The notes: generated from the sequence alone by a model not told the origin. A stretch of 64,000 bases of DNA from Anaeromicrobium sediminis (GCF_002270055.1 NZ_NIBG01000008.1:90113-154112), one strand, 5' to 3'; counted from the first letter of the stretch, positions 27,243 through 36,258 are shown. Numbers and translations are program-made.

Positions 27243-28298
27243 TTATTCAGCAGTAGCTGCAGTTTGCTTTAAAGCTTCTACAATGTTATCAACATTGTCA
27301 AGTGCATCAATTAACATAGGAACTACATCATATAAGTCTCCTGCAATTCCGTAGTCAGCAACGTCAAATATTGGAGCGTTTGCGTTCTTGTTAATAGCAA
27401 CGATGATATCAGATTCTTGCATACCAGCTAAATGTTGGATAGCTCCTGAGATACCACATGCAATGTATAAGTTTGGCTTAACTGTTGTACCAGTTTGACC
27501 AACTTGGTGAGAATGATCAATCCATCCTGCATCAACGCAAGCACGAGATGATCCTACTACTCCACCTAGCTTATCTGCTAATTGCTTTATTAAATCAAAT
27601 CCTTCTGCTTTTCCTAGTCCACGTCCACCAGATACAATAACATTAGCATCTGTTAATGAAACTAGTTCTCCTACAGTTTTAACGATTTCTAAAACTTCTG
27701 TTCTAACGTCTTTTTTCTCTAATTTAACGTCTAACTTGATAATTTCTCCAGTTCTAGCGTCGTCTCTTTGAGCCTTATCCATAACTCCAGGTCTTACTGT
27801 AGACATTTGAGGTCTATGGTCTGGACAAACGATAGTAGCCATAACGTTTCCACCAAATGCTGGACGAGTTTGTAATATTTTCTTGTCTTCTGCATCTATT
27901 TCAAGTATAGTACAATCAGCTGTAAGTCCAGTATCAACTCTTGCCGCAACTCTTGGAGCTAAGTCTCTTCCGATGTGTGTTGCACCCATTAAAATGATTT
28001 CTGGCTTAATTTCTCCAATAGCATCTGAGATAACTTTTGTGTATGCATCAGTTGTAAATTTTTCTAATAATTCATGATCAGCAGCATACACTTTATCTGC
28101 TCCATATGCTACTAACTCTTTTGTTAAGTCTTCAACCTTGTTTCCAAGTACTATAGCACATAACTCAGTTCCGATTTCATCTGCTAATTTTCTACCTTCT
28201 CCTAGAAGTTCTATTGCTACAGGCATGATTTTACCTTGTCTTTGTTCTGCAAATACCCATACATTTTTGTATGCAGTAAGATCTTTTACGATTGGCAT
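27243..28298 (-). CDS. etfA: Electron transfer flavoprotein alpha subunit
   Basis: A 351-residue EtfA. C-terminal FAD domain with [33 protein letters not shown] and [21 protein letters not shown]-terminal part is the alpha/beta domain that pairs with EtfB. Last gene of bcd-etfB-etfA. The complex passes electrons between NADH, ferredoxin and acyl-CoA; in anaerobes it is often bifurcating, which I infer rather than see. Confidence 0.95.
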   Translation of the reverse strand: MPIVKDLTAYKNVWVFAEQRQGKIMPVAIELLGEGRKLADEIGTELCAIVLGNKVEDLTKELVAYGADKVYAADHELLEKFTTDAYTKVISDAIGEIKPEIILMGATHIGRDLAPRVAARVDTGLTADCTILEIDAEDKKILQTRPAFGGNVMATIVCPDHRPQMSTVRPGVMDKAQRDDARTGEIIKLDVKLEKKDVRTEVLEIVKTVGELVSLTDANVIVSGGRGLGKAEGFDLIKQLADKLGGVVGSSRACVDAGWIDHSHQVGQTGTTVKPNLYIACGISGAIQHLAGMQESDIIVAINKNANAPIFDVADYGIAGDLYDVVPMLIDALDNVDNIVEALKQTAATAE

Positions 28299-28321
28299 AT
28301 CTTTCCCCTCCTATTTCTATA

Positions 28322-29110
28322 CTATATAACGTGCTTTTCCTTAAGCGCTAATATTAATTTTTCAGTCATTTCTTTCGCTGAACCGTCAAGCATCATACCT
28401 TTTCCTTTTGGCTTTGGTACAAATGATTTCTTAACTCTTGTTGGAGATGCTTTTAATCCTACTTGATCTTGCTCGATTCCTAAATCAGCAAATCCCCATA
28501 CTTTTACTTCTTTTTCTCTAAATGCATCATATATTCCTGTAACAGACATATATCTAGGCTCACCTAATTCTTTAATTGCTGTGAATAATACAGGTGTTTG
28601 TGCCTTTATTACTTCATATCCATCTTCTAATTGTCTTTCAACAATAAGTTCTTCTCCGTTTATCTTAAGATCTTGTACGTAAGTTACTTGAGAGATTCCT
28701 AATCTTTCTGCAATTTGAGGACCTACTTGTGCAGTATCTCCATCTATCGCTTGTCTTCCAGCAAAGATAATGTCATACTCTCCCATTTTGCTTATAGCTG
28801 CAGCTAATGCGTTAGAAGTTGCCCAAGTGTCTCCACCTGCGAACTCTCTACCACTTAAATGAATTGCTTCGTCAGCTCCCATAGCTAAACATTCTCTTAA
28901 CATTGCATCCGCTTGTGGAGGCCCCATTGTAAGAACTGTTACTGTTACATCTTCATTGTTGTCCTTTAATGCTAACGCACCTTCTAATGCATTTGCATCG
29001 TCTGGATTTAATATACTTGGAACTCCGTCACGAATTAACGTTCCTTTTACAGGATCTATTTTAACTTCGTTTGTATCTGGAACTTGCTTTACACAAACTA
29101 TAATCTTCAT
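28322..29110 (-). CDS. etfB: Electron transfer flavoprotein beta subunit
   Basis: A 262-residue EtfB: KIIVCVKQVPDTNEVKIDP at the N-terminus, then DANALEGALALKD and GRQAIDGDTAQVGPQIAERL, which line the nucleotide site. Located between bcd and etfA, as in many Clostridia. Forms the heterodimer with EtfA. Confidence 0.96.
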   Translation of the reverse strand: MKIIVCVKQVPDTNEVKIDPVKGTLIRDGVPSILNPDDANALEGALALKDNNEDVTVTVLTMGPPQADAMLRECLAMGADEAIHLSGREFAGGDTWATSNALAAAISKMGEYDIIFAGRQAIDGDTAQVGPQIAERLGISQVTYVQDLKINGEELIVERQLEDGYEVIKAQTPVLFTAIKELGEPRYMSVTGIYDAFREKEVKVWGFADLGIEQDQVGLKASPTRVKKSFVPKPKGKGMMLDGSAKEMTEKLILALKEKHVI

Positions 29111-29157
29111 TTTTTCTCCTCCTCTTTCTTAATGTGAGTTATTTATCCGAACTTAAT

Positions 29158-30297
29158 CTATTTTAATATGTTTGCTGCGATTACCATCTTTTGTACTTCT
29201 GAAGTACCTTCATAGATTTCTGTAATCTTAGCATCTCTCATCATTCTTTCTACTGGATATTCTCTAGTGTATCCATATCCACCATGTAATTGAACAGCTT
29301 TAGTAGTTACATACATAGCAGTTTCAGCTGCAAATAATTTCGCCATAGCAGCTTCCTTGCTGTAAGGTAATTTTTGAGATTTTCTCCATGCTGCATTGTA
29401 AACTAAATGTCTAGCTGCTTGAATTCTAGTTTCCATATCAGCCATTTCGAATTGTAATGCTTGGAACTTAGCTAATGCTCTACCGAATTGTTGTCTCTCT
29501 TTAGTGTATTTGATTGTTTCATCTAATGCACCTTGAGCAATTCCTAATGCTTGAGAAGCGATACCAATTCTACCACCATCAAGAGTAGTCATAGCAACTT
29601 TAAATCCTTGACCTACCTTTCCTAAAAGGTTTTCTTTAGGGATTCTGCAGTTTTCGAAAATTAATTCTGTAGTAGCAGATCCGTTAATACCCAATTTCTT
29701 TTCTTTCTTACCGATGCTGAATCCTGGAGTTCCTTTTTCTACGATAAATGCAGAAATTCCTCTAGTTCCTTTAGATTGATCAGTCATTGCCATTACTACA
29801 TAAATTTCAGCAACTCCACCATTTGTTATGAATATTTTAGAACCATTGATGATCCACTCGTCTCCATCTAATTCTGCAGTAGTTTGTTGTCCTGCTGCAT
29901 CTGTACCAGCGTTAGGCTCAGTTAAACCAAATGCTCCTAATTTTTCTCCCTTTGCAAGAGGTGTTAAGTACTTTTCCTTTTGTTCTGCATTACCATACTT
30001 CATTATTGGCCATGCACATAACGAACTGTGTGCTGAACAAATTACTCCTGTTGTACCACATGCTCTAGATAATTCTTCTACAGTGATTGCATAAGCAACT
30101 TCGTCTGCTCCTGCTCCACCATATTGTTTTGGAACGAAAGTTCCTAACATATTATATCTTGCCATCTTTTCCACAGTTTCCATTGGAAATCTTTCAGTTT
30201 CATCTACCTCTGCTGCTAACGGCTTTACTTCGTTTTCCGCGAAGCTTCTTACCATCTTTCTAACCATTTCTTGTTCTTTGGTTAAGTTAAATTGCAC
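29158..30297 (-). CDS. bcd: Acyl-CoA dehydrogenase (butyryl-CoA dehydrogenase type)
   Basis: A 379-residue flavoenzyme. FAD/substrate motifs are GAFGLTEPNAGTDAAGQQT, QQFGRALAKFQALQFEMADM, QLHGGYGYTREYPVERMMRD and IYEGTSEVQ, whose Glu is the catalytic base. Adjacent EtfBA make this a Bcd-Etf complex that reduces a short-chain enoyl-CoA. No crotonase, 3-hydroxyacyl-CoA dehydrogenase or thiolase gene is nearby, so crotonyl-CoA is likely but another enoyl-CoA is possible. First gene of the operon; a Rex-like site lies about 270 bp upstream. Confidence 0.92.
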   Translation of the reverse strand: MQFNLTKEQEMVRKMVRSFAENEVKPLAAEVDETERFPMETVEKMARYNMLGTFVPKQYGGAGADEVAYAITVEELSRACGTTGVICSAHSSLCAWPIMKYGNAEQKEKYLTPLAKGEKLGAFGLTEPNAGTDAAGQQTTAELDGDEWIINGSKIFITNGGVAEIYVVMAMTDQSKGTRGISAFIVEKGTPGFSIGKKEKKLGINGSATTELIFENCRIPKENLLGKVGQGFKVAMTTLDGGRIGIASQALGIAQGALDETIKYTKERQQFGRALAKFQALQFEMADMETRIQAARHLVYNAAWRKSQKLPYSKEAAMAKLFAAETAMYVTTKAVQLHGGYGYTREYPVERMMRDAKITEIYEGTSEVQKMVIAANILK

Positions 30298-30531
30298 AGT
30301 AATTCCCTCCTCTATATATTAAAAATATTTGATATTTTTTTCACATGCCGAAATATACATTTGCACGTTTCATGCCAATTGTATAAAAGTATTCAATTCA
30401 ATTGACATGTTTGGACAAAAAAACTCATCTGATAAAACTTTGAAATTTCAACAACTAATCCTAGTTATTCTCCTATTTTCAATTAAATAAAAATAAAAAA
30501 GTTTTTTGTTCCAGTAAGTCTTTCCTCATCC

Positions 30532-30561
30532 ATTCTACCACTTTCGACATCTTTTATGCAA
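30532..30561 (-). promoter_or_regulatory. Possible bcd promoter
   Basis: Minus-strand TTGCAT (30556-30561), 18-bp spacer, TAGAAT (30532-30537). The only reasonable pair I found in the 616-bp gap upstream of bcd. The leader would be about 230 nt. Confidence 0.4.
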
Positions 30562-30566
30562 GATAC

Positions 30567-30585
30567 TTGTCAAAAAAATTAACAA
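30567..30585. promoter_or_regulatory. Rex-operator-like site upstream of bcd
   Basis: TTGTC + seven A + TTAACAA resembles the clostridial Rex operator TTGTTAA-N4-TTAACAA, with one C for T and one extra spacer base. It sits between rex and bcd. Rex represses reductive fermentation genes when NADH is low, so bcd is an expected target. Confidence 0.45.
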
Positions 30586-30613
30586 AGTGTACGGTCACCC
30601 GTACACTTTTTCT
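30584..30613. terminator. Perfect hairpin in the rex-bcd gap
   Basis: GTGTACGG / CCGTACAC with a four-base loop, flanked by an A-run and TTTTTCT. Works as a terminator in the plus direction; on the minus strand T-rich DNA also follows. Confidence 0.6.
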
Positions 30614-30724
30614 AATGGTTTTCCCCATTTTCTCCTGTATTAAAATGTATTTCTAGTGTTTGTGTACTGTTTTCCGTACAGTGTACTTTTTTTTGAACAC
30701 ATTTTTGTATGTACTAATTTCCGA

Positions 30725-30904
30725 ATAAGCAAAAAGTCATACTCCGTATGCGACCTTATGGAACCCTATGGTTCCCGCAGGCGTATGCTCTCGCAATCTG
30801 AACACCCTTCTTTAAAGAGGCAGGGGAATTCTTCCCCCACACCGCCTTATCTTTTTACTTATCAACAGCTTTGAAAATGTTATAATTTCCTAATAAGCAA
30901 AAAG
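30725..30904 (+). repeat. Element B copy 1 (rex-bcd gap)
   Basis: Chain of short palindromes: CATACTCCGTATG, GGAACC-CTAT-GGTTCC, a diverged third hairpin, CTTTAAAG and GGGGAATTCTTCCCC, then a T-run and CTTATCAACAG. The near-identical sequences AATTTCCGAATAAGCAAAAAG and AATTTCCTAATAAGCAAAAAG flank it as a direct repeat of about 20 bp. No reading frame of coding character. Confidence 0.85.
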
Positions 30905-30926
30905 AAGACTATTTTAGTCTTCCTCT
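30897..30926 (-). terminator. Terminator of rex
   Basis: Stem GGAAGACTA / TAGTCTTC overlapping the rex stop codon, then TTTTTGC on the minus strand. Confidence 0.8.
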
Positions 30927-31561
30927 TCTCTCTTATGCTTTAATAAATAAGATAGAGTATATAAACTCTCACTTAAGTGTACCGTCTCTAAAACCACATG
31001 CTCTGGAACTTGTAAATCTGTAGGAGCAAAATTCCAGATTCCCTGAATACCGCTTTCTACCATTACATTTGCCACATCTTGTGCTTTTTCTTTTGAAGTA
31101 CATATAATTCCTATATTTATATTTTTTTCTTTTATATATGTTCCTAATAAATCTGCATCCATAATTTCTATATCTCTTATTTTTAAACCTATAAGCTTAG
31201 GATTTATCTCGAACATGGCTGTAGGCTTAAATCCTGCTTTTTCAAAATTAGTATAATTAGCAATTGCTTGACCTATATTTCCCGCTCCTACTATTACAGT
31301 ATTATAACTGTGGTCAAGACCTAATATCTTTCCTATGGCACTATGTAACTCTTCTACATTATATCCGTAACCTTGTTGTCCAAATCCTCCAAAGTTATTT
31401 AAATCTTGACGAATTTGAGATGCAGTAAAGCCTATAATCTTACTTAACTCTTTAGAAGATATCCTATGAATATCTTTATCTAGAAGTTCTGATAAATATC
31501 TTCTATATTTAGGCAGTCTGCGTATTACCGCCATTGATATTCTTGTATTCCCTTTTTGCAT
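30914..31561 (-). CDS. rex: Redox-sensing transcriptional repressor Rex
   Basis: About 215 residues from the ATG at 31561 (GAGGA eight bases upstream). N-terminal winged helix ISMAVIRRLPKYRRYLSEL and SKELSKIIGFTASQIRQDL, then NAD(H)-binding Rossmann domain NTVIVGAGNIGQAIANY. Ends IWNFAPTDLQVPEHVVLETV. It senses NADH/NAD+ and represses fermentative genes. A Rex-like site lies upstream of bcd in the gap just downstream. Confidence 0.96.
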   Translation of the reverse strand: MQKGNTRISMAVIRRLPKYRRYLSELLDKDIHRISSKELSKIIGFTASQIRQDLNNFGGFGQQGYGYNVEELHSAIGKILGLDHSYNTVIVGAGNIGQAIANYTNFEKAGFKPTAMFEINPKLIGLKIRDIEIMDADLLGTYIKEKNINIGIICTSKEKAQDVANVMVESGIQGIWNFAPTDLQVPEHVVLETVHLSESLYTLSYLLKHKREEED

Positions 31562-31791
31562 TACCATCTTCCTCACATACATGATTTTTCTTGAATTATA
31601 ACATTTGATAAATAAATAGTCAAACTATTGGGTACTTTCCCCCTCCTATTTCCTGGTTATTTTTTGTCCCTTTCCTCTGTAAATCTACTTTAATTTATAA
31701 AAAAACACATAGCTTATTTTTATTTTCCCTATTTTTTGATAAAATATAATGTTGTATAGATTGTTTTTACCCAGTATTAAGGAGGATACTT

Positions 31792-33702
31792 ATGATAGTT
31801 TTATCATGTAATAATATAACTAAATCCTTTGGTATAGATACTATCTTAAAGGATATATCCTTTTCCATAAATAGAGGAGAGAAAATTGGCTTAGTTGGAA
31901 CTAATGGGGCTGGAAAGTCTACCCTATTCAAAGTCATATGTGGCTTTCTTCCTTATGATAGTGGAGAAATGTATATGTCTAAAAATATTAATTTAGGATA
32001 TCTAAAGCAAAGTGACCTTATTGACACAAATAATTCCATATATGAAGAAATGTTGGAAGTCTTCACAGATCTTATTAATATGGAAGATGAGATTAGACTT
32101 TTAGAACAAAAAATTGCAGAAATAAGCAAAAATCCTGATGATGATAGGATTAACTCTTTAATGAATATTTATGCTCAAAAATCAGAAGAGTTTGAGAAAA
32201 ACAATGGGTATTCTTATAAAAGTGAAATACGAGGTATTTTAAAAGGTTTAGGATTTGATGAAAGCTTTTACGATAAATCCATATGCCATTTAAGCGGAGG
32301 ACAAAAAACTCGCTTAAAACTGGCTAAACTACTTTTAAAAAGACCTGATATACTACTTCTTGATGAGCCTACCAATCATTTAGATATGGAAGCAGTAGAG
32401 TGGTTAGAATCCTTTTTAAGATCCTACGATGGTACAGTTTTATTGATTTCCCACGATAGATACTTCTTAGATCAAGTAGTAAGTAAAGTCTATGAAATTG
32501 AAAACAAAAAACTTACTACCTATAATGGAAACTATTCCTTCTATTCTAAACAAAAGGAAATACTATATGAACAACAATTAAAGGAATACGAAAAGCAGCA
32601 AAGAGAATTAGAAAAACAAGAAGAAATAATTAGACGATTTAAACAGCACGGCACAGAAAAGCTGGCAAAACGAGCAAAAAGTCGTGAAAAAAGATTAGAT
32701 CATATGGAGTTAATAGATAAACCCCTATCTTTTAATGATAGAAGTAAATTAACCTTTGAAACTCAAGTAAAAAGTGGCTTTGAAGTATTAAAAGCCAATG
32801 GTTTAGAAAAACAATATGATGAAAATCTCATATTTGAAAATGTGGATTTTGACATATATAAGGGTGAAAAGGTAGGTCTAATAGGACCTAATGGAGTAGG
32901 AAAATCTACATTACTAAAGATGTTATTAGGTAAAATTCCCTATAAGGGTAAAATGGTCATAGGCCATAATGTAAATCTTGGATATTATGATCAAGAGCAG
33001 TCTGATTTAAATACATCTAATACTATAATTGATGAAATTTGGTATGAGAATATCAAAAGAAGTCAAACGGAAGTTAGAAGTTTACTTGGTTCTTTCCTAT
33101 TTAAAGGAGAAGAAGTATTTAAAGAGATCTCTACTTTAAGCGGTGGAGAAAAAAGTAGATTAGCATTACTTAAATTAATGTTATCTAAGGCCAATTTCCT
33201 ACTTATGGATGAACCTACTAACCATTTGGACATTTCATCTAAGGAAGTTTTAGAAGATGCCTTATCAAATTATGATGGCACTGTCTTAGTAATTTCTCAC
33301 GATAGATACTTCTTAAATAAGGTAACTAACAAAATAATAGTTTTAAATAAGGACAAAATGGAAACCTATTTAGGGAATTACGATTATTATCAAGAAAAAA
33401 AGGCCCTACTATCTGAAGGCGAAAAGGAAGAAGCTCCTACTATAACTAAGACCCAAATGAAATTAGATCGTAAAAAAGAAAAGGAAAGAAAGCAACAGGA
33501 ACGTAAGGAAAAAAAGGCACAAGAAAATTTAGAATTAAGAATTCAGCAGGTAGAAGAAGAAATACAATCCTTAGAAAGCCAAATGTGTAAGGAAGAAATA
33601 TACTCTGATGCCCAAAAAAGCAAAGAAATACACGACGAAATGAACAATCTAAAGGATGAGTTAAATTCACTATACGAAACTTGGGAAAACTTTCTAAATT
33701 AG
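31792..33702 (+). CDS. ABC-F family ATPase
   Basis: A 636-residue soluble protein with two ABC cassettes and no membrane helices. Cassette 1: GTNGAGKST, LSGGQKTRLKLAKLL, LLLDEPTNHLD. Cassette 2: GPNGVGKST, LSGGEKSRLALLKLM, LLMDEPTNHLD. A charged linker joins them and a coiled-coil tail of about 80 residues (KKEKERKQQERKEKKAQ) follows. ABC-F proteins act on ribosomes; this layout is YdiF/Uup-like rather than a known resistance type. Has its own AAGGAGG site. Confidence 0.93.
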   Translation: MIVLSCNNITKSFGIDTILKDISFSINRGEKIGLVGTNGAGKSTLFKVICGFLPYDSGEMYMSKNINLGYLKQSDLIDTNNSIYEEMLEVFTDLINMEDEIRLLEQKIAEISKNPDDDRINSLMNIYAQKSEEFEKNNGYSYKSEIRGILKGLGFDESFYDKSICHLSGGQKTRLKLAKLLLKRPDILLLDEPTNHLDMEAVEWLESFLRSYDGTVLLISHDRYFLDQVVSKVYEIENKKLTTYNGNYSFYSKQKEILYEQQLKEYEKQQRELEKQEEIIRRFKQHGTEKLAKRAKSREKRLDHMELIDKPLSFNDRSKLTFETQVKSGFEVLKANGLEKQYDENLIFENVDFDIYKGEKVGLIGPNGVGKSTLLKMLLGKIPYKGKMVIGHNVNLGYYDQEQSDLNTSNTIIDEIWYENIKRSQTEVRSLLGSFLFKGEEVFKEISTLSGGEKSRLALLKLMLSKANFLLMDEPTNHLDISSKEVLEDALSNYDGTVLVISHDRYFLNKVTNKIIVLNKDKMETYLGNYDYYQEKKALLSEGEKEEAPTITKTQMKLDRKKEKERKQQERKEKKAQENLELRIQQVEEEIQSLESQMCKEEIYSDAQKSKEIHDEMNNLKDELNSLYETWENFLN

Positions 33703-33831
33703 TTTTTTCTACCATGAATTAAGTAAAAGTTTTTTGTCAATTATATATAGTATCTTATATGGAAATTGTGTATATTTAAAAAGATTTTTCAAAGAATGAA
33801 TTCTCCTCTACACATGAGTAAGTAAAATCTT

Positions 33832-33889
33832 TGGTTAGGGGTTATGAGCTAGGTTTTTGGTTCTAACCATTAACTCCTAACCTTAAATT
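33832..33889. repeat. Element C copy upstream of acpP
   Basis: TTGGTTAGGGGTTATGAGCTAG pairs imperfectly with CTAACCATTAACTCCTAACC (first quoted run trimmed by context). Fills part of the 362-bp gap between the ABC-F gene and acpP; the rest is AT-rich with no gene. Confidence 0.6.
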
Positions 33890-34064
33890 TTTTTATTAAA
33901 AATAATAGTGGCTATTCGCCCATTTATTTGGTAAAATTTTAATGAACAATAAAAGCTTTATTATTCCTAGAATATATGGTATTTTTGTATCATATATGAT
34001 AAAATAATTTAAAAGTTTATAATTAGAATTTTAAAAAGTTACATAATTTAGGGAGGTAACAAAA

Positions 34065-34295
34065 ATGGTATTTGAAAAAGTAAAAGAAATTATTATTGAT
34101 CAATTAGGATTAGACGATGATGTAGTAATCGCTGCAGAAACTTCTTTAATGGGAGACTTAGATGCAGACTCTCTAGATGCTGTTGAAATCATGATGGCTA
34201 TTGAAGATGAGTTTGATGTGGAAGTTCCTGATGAAGCAGCTGAAGGATTCAAGAACATCGGAGACATCGTTAAATACGTAGAAGAAAACAAGTAG
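34065..34295 (+). CDS. acpP: Acyl carrier protein
   Basis: A 76-residue acidic four-helix protein. The phosphopantetheine Ser lies in LMGDLDADSLDAVEIMMAIE (the DSL motif). Carries acyl chains in fatty acid synthesis. Strong SD (AGGGAGG) and own terminator; not next to fab genes here, which suggests independent expression. Confidence 0.97.
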   Translation: MVFEKVKEIIIDQLGLDDDVVIAAETSLMGDLDADSLDAVEIMMAIEDEFDVEVPDEAAEGFKNIGDIVKYVEENK

Positions 34296-34321
34296 TTTGG
34301 ATTTCCAAACTGCTTTTTTTT
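34286..34321 (+). terminator. Terminator of acpP
   Basis: Stem AGTAGTTTGG / CCAAACTGCT followed by TTTTTTT, overlapping the acpP stop. Confidence 0.9.
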
Positions 34322-34351
34322 ATTTTTTAATATATGATCTCTAATCTAATT

Positions 34352-34402
34352 TTGTGTGAACCTATCTTAGTTCAATAAATTTAAAATTTTTTAGTCATAT
34401 TT
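34352..34402 (-). repeat. Element A fragment
   Basis: GTGTGAACCTATCTTAGTTC followed by AATAAATTTAAAATTTTTT matches one end of the element A copy at 19143-19330. The rest is missing. Confidence 0.6.
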
Positions 34403-34438
34403 TATTTATTCATAGCATATAATATATATATTAACACT

Positions 34439-34531
34439 TTTTCCACAATATTCTAAAAACTTATCCACATGACTTTGTCCATTTTGCAGAGTTTTCAGAA
34501 CTTTTCCACATTATCCACAGCATTATCCACA
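34439..34531 (+). promoter_or_regulatory. DnaA-box cluster 1
   Basis: Three perfect TTATCCACA boxes (34461-34469, 34511-34519, 34523-34531) plus two TTTTCCACA (34439-34447, 34502-34510), all in one orientation, in about 90 bp. A further TTATCCACA at 34690-34698 lies inside element B. Located between convergent acpP and tsaD. No dnaA/dnaN nearby, so more likely a DnaA-titrating or regulatory locus than oriC. Confidence 0.6.
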
Positions 34532-34561
34532 AATTTTCTGAATAATCCATAAATTCACTAA

Positions 34562-34737
34562 CAAAAGGCATACTTTGTATGCTTCGTTATGGAACCCTAT
34601 GGTTCCCTTCGACGATTGCTAACGCAACCAGAACACCCTCCTTTAAAGAGGCAGGGGAATTCTTCCCCCACACCCCCTTATTTTTTTACTTATCCACAGT
34701 TTTTTAAATTTATAATCTCCTAGTAAGTAAAAAAGGA
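34562..34737 (+). repeat. Element B copy 2 (acpP-tsaD gap)
   Basis: GCATAC-TTT-GTATGC, GGAACC-CTAT-GGTTCC, GATTGC-TAAC-GCAA(C), CTTTAAAG and GGGGAATTCTTCCCC in order. A terminal pair TTTTTTACTTA ... TAAGTAAAAAA follows, enclosing a TTATCCACAG loop. Confidence 0.85.
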
Positions 34738-34762
34738 CAGTTATGTTTATAACTGCCCCATT
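34730..34762 (-). terminator. Terminator of tsaD
   Basis: Stem GGGGCAGTTAT / ATAACTGTCC followed by TTTTTTAC on the minus strand. Confidence 0.8.
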
Positions 34763-34774
34763 TCATTATTATTT

Positions 34775-35818
34775 TTACACAGATCCTAGTTTTAATCCAG
34801 GTACTGCATTTAAGTACATATTTGAAATTTTACCCGCTTTGTAATTATAATAAGCTGCACAACCAATCATGGCAGCATTATCTGTGCACAACTCAAGGGG
34901 TGGATATAGGACTTTTATATTATGTTTTTTTCCCTCTTCCTTTAACATATGTCTAAGTCCACTATTAGCTGCAACACCACCAGCTATTACTATAGTATCT
35001 AATTTCTTTTCCACAGCTCCATCTATAGCCTTCTTAACTAATACATCCAGGACTGCCCTTTGAAAAGATGCCGCCACATCTTCTTCCACTATTTCAATAC
35101 CCTTTTGTCTTTGACTATTTAAATAGTTAAGTACAGCAGATTTTAATCCACTTAAACTAAAATCATAGGAGCCATTTTCCAAATAAACTCTAGGAAACTT
35201 TATGGCTTCACAATTCCCCGTCTTTGCTAATTTATCAATTATCGGACCACCAGGATATCCTAATCCCATGGCTCTTGCCACTTTATCAAAGGCTTCTCCC
35301 ACTGCATCATCTCTAGTTCGCCCTAGCATTTCATATACACCATAGTCCTTTACATGGGCTAAGTGAGTATGTCCTCCTGACACTATCAGACACATGAATG
35401 GAGGTTTTAAGTCCTTATGCTCAATATAATTTGCACATATATGTCCTTCTATATGGTTTACTCCAACCAAAGGCATGTCTAGTGCGTAAGCCATGGCCTT
35501 AGCAGTAGATAAACCTACCAACAAAGCTCCCACGAGGCCTGGTCCATAGGTTACTCCTATGTGGTCTATATTGTCTAAAGTCACATTTGCTTTTTCTAGA
35601 GCCTCATCTATTACCATATTTATATTTTCCACATGCTTTCTAGAAGCTACTTCTGGTACTACTCCACCAAATTTTTTATGTTCTTCCACTTGAGTAGATA
35701 TTATATTAGATAAAACTTCTCTTCCATCTTTTAAAACTGCCGCTGATGTTTCATCACAACTACTTTCAATGGCAAGAGTTAAGTAGTATTGTCCATTTTT
35801 AGGATTATTTTTGTTCAT
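34775..35818 (-). CDS. tsaD: tRNA t6A threonylcarbamoyltransferase subunit TsaD
   Basis: A 347-residue Kae1/TsaD protein from the ATG at 35818 (AGAGGAG seven bases upstream; an in-frame start 45 bases earlier lacks a site). [14 protein letters not shown], metal His pair in [22 protein letters not shown], and [15 protein letters not shown]. Catalyses the final t6A37 step with TsaB and TsaE, whose genes are about 9 kb away at 43932-45106, so the usual cluster is split. Confidence 0.96.
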   Translation of the reverse strand: MNKNNPKNGQYYLTLAIESSCDETSAAVLKDGREVLSNIISTQVEEHKKFGGVVPEVASRKHVENINMVIDEALEKANVTLDNIDHIGVTYGPGLVGALLVGLSTAKAMAYALDMPLVGVNHIEGHICANYIEHKDLKPPFMCLIVSGGHTHLAHVKDYGVYEMLGRTRDDAVGEAFDKVARAMGLGYPGGPIIDKLAKTGNCEAIKFPRVYLENGSYDFSLSGLKSAVLNYLNSQRQKGIEIVEEDVAASFQRAVLDVLVKKAIDGAVEKKLDTIVIAGGVAANSGLRHMLKEEGKKHNIKVLYPPLELCTDNAAMIGCAAYYNYKAGKISNMYLNAVPGLKLGSV

Positions 35819-36017
35819 AAACCCACTCCTCTTGTCTTTTGTATTCTTTAATATTATATCCAACTACATGTGATTTAGCAAAAGATTTAATAGAGTTCTC
35901 ATCTTTCTTATATATAGTTTATTCAATATTTAAAGTTAATTAATTTTAGAATTATTAAACAACCTATGTGCCATACTATAACTACAAAGCTTTATTTTAT
36001 TAAAAAGGAGATATAAA

Positions 36018-36224
36018 ATGCATAAAAAACCAAAACAAAGAAAAAATGACGAAGAATATGAAGAAGGTTTTTTTGAAAAGGCTTCGAAAGATAATATTTT
36101 ATCCGATGCACTCTTAACTCAAGTGATGGAAACAGATATACTTAATATGATTGTAACAGAGCAATCCTTTGTTCAACCTTATATTCATTCTCAAGATCCT
36201 GTAAAAAATAACAAACATCTATAA
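36018..36224 (+). CDS. Small acidic protein of unknown function
   Basis: A 68-residue hydrophilic protein, not recognised. A basic N-terminus (KKPKQRKN) precedes an acidic stretch (DEEYEEGFFEKASKD), and the middle has amphipathic-helix character (DALLTQVMETDILNMIVTEQ). A good SD (AAGGAG) eight bases before ATG, promoter-like upstream DNA and a strong terminator argue it is real. Between tsaD and the por operon, opposite in strand to both. Confidence 0.7.
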   Translation: MHKKPKQRKNDEEYEEGFFEKASKDNILSDALLTQVMETDILNMIVTEQSFVQPYIHSQDPVKNNKHL

Positions 36225-36258
36225 AAATAGAACTGTTCAAATGAACAGTTCTATTCTT
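36220..36258. terminator. Bidirectional terminator
   Basis: Stem AATAGAACTGTTCA / TGAACAGTTCTATT between the small protein gene and porB, which converge on it. Confidence 0.9.

Noticed and set aside
30656-30874. A 72-codon frame in the rex-bcd gap.
   Set aside because: It runs through element B, whose other copies do not keep the frame.
34439-34531. Chromosomal replication origin.
   Set aside because: DnaA boxes alone are not enough: no dnaA, dnaN or rpmH nearby, and the flanking genes acpP and tsaD are not origin neighbours.
34562-34737. AAAGGAGG on the minus strand (CCTCCTTT on plus) in element B as a ribosome binding site or anti-SD RNA.
   Set aside because: No start codon and frame follow on the minus strand, and the bases are part of a conserved palindrome. 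An anti-SD role cannot be supported from sequence alone.
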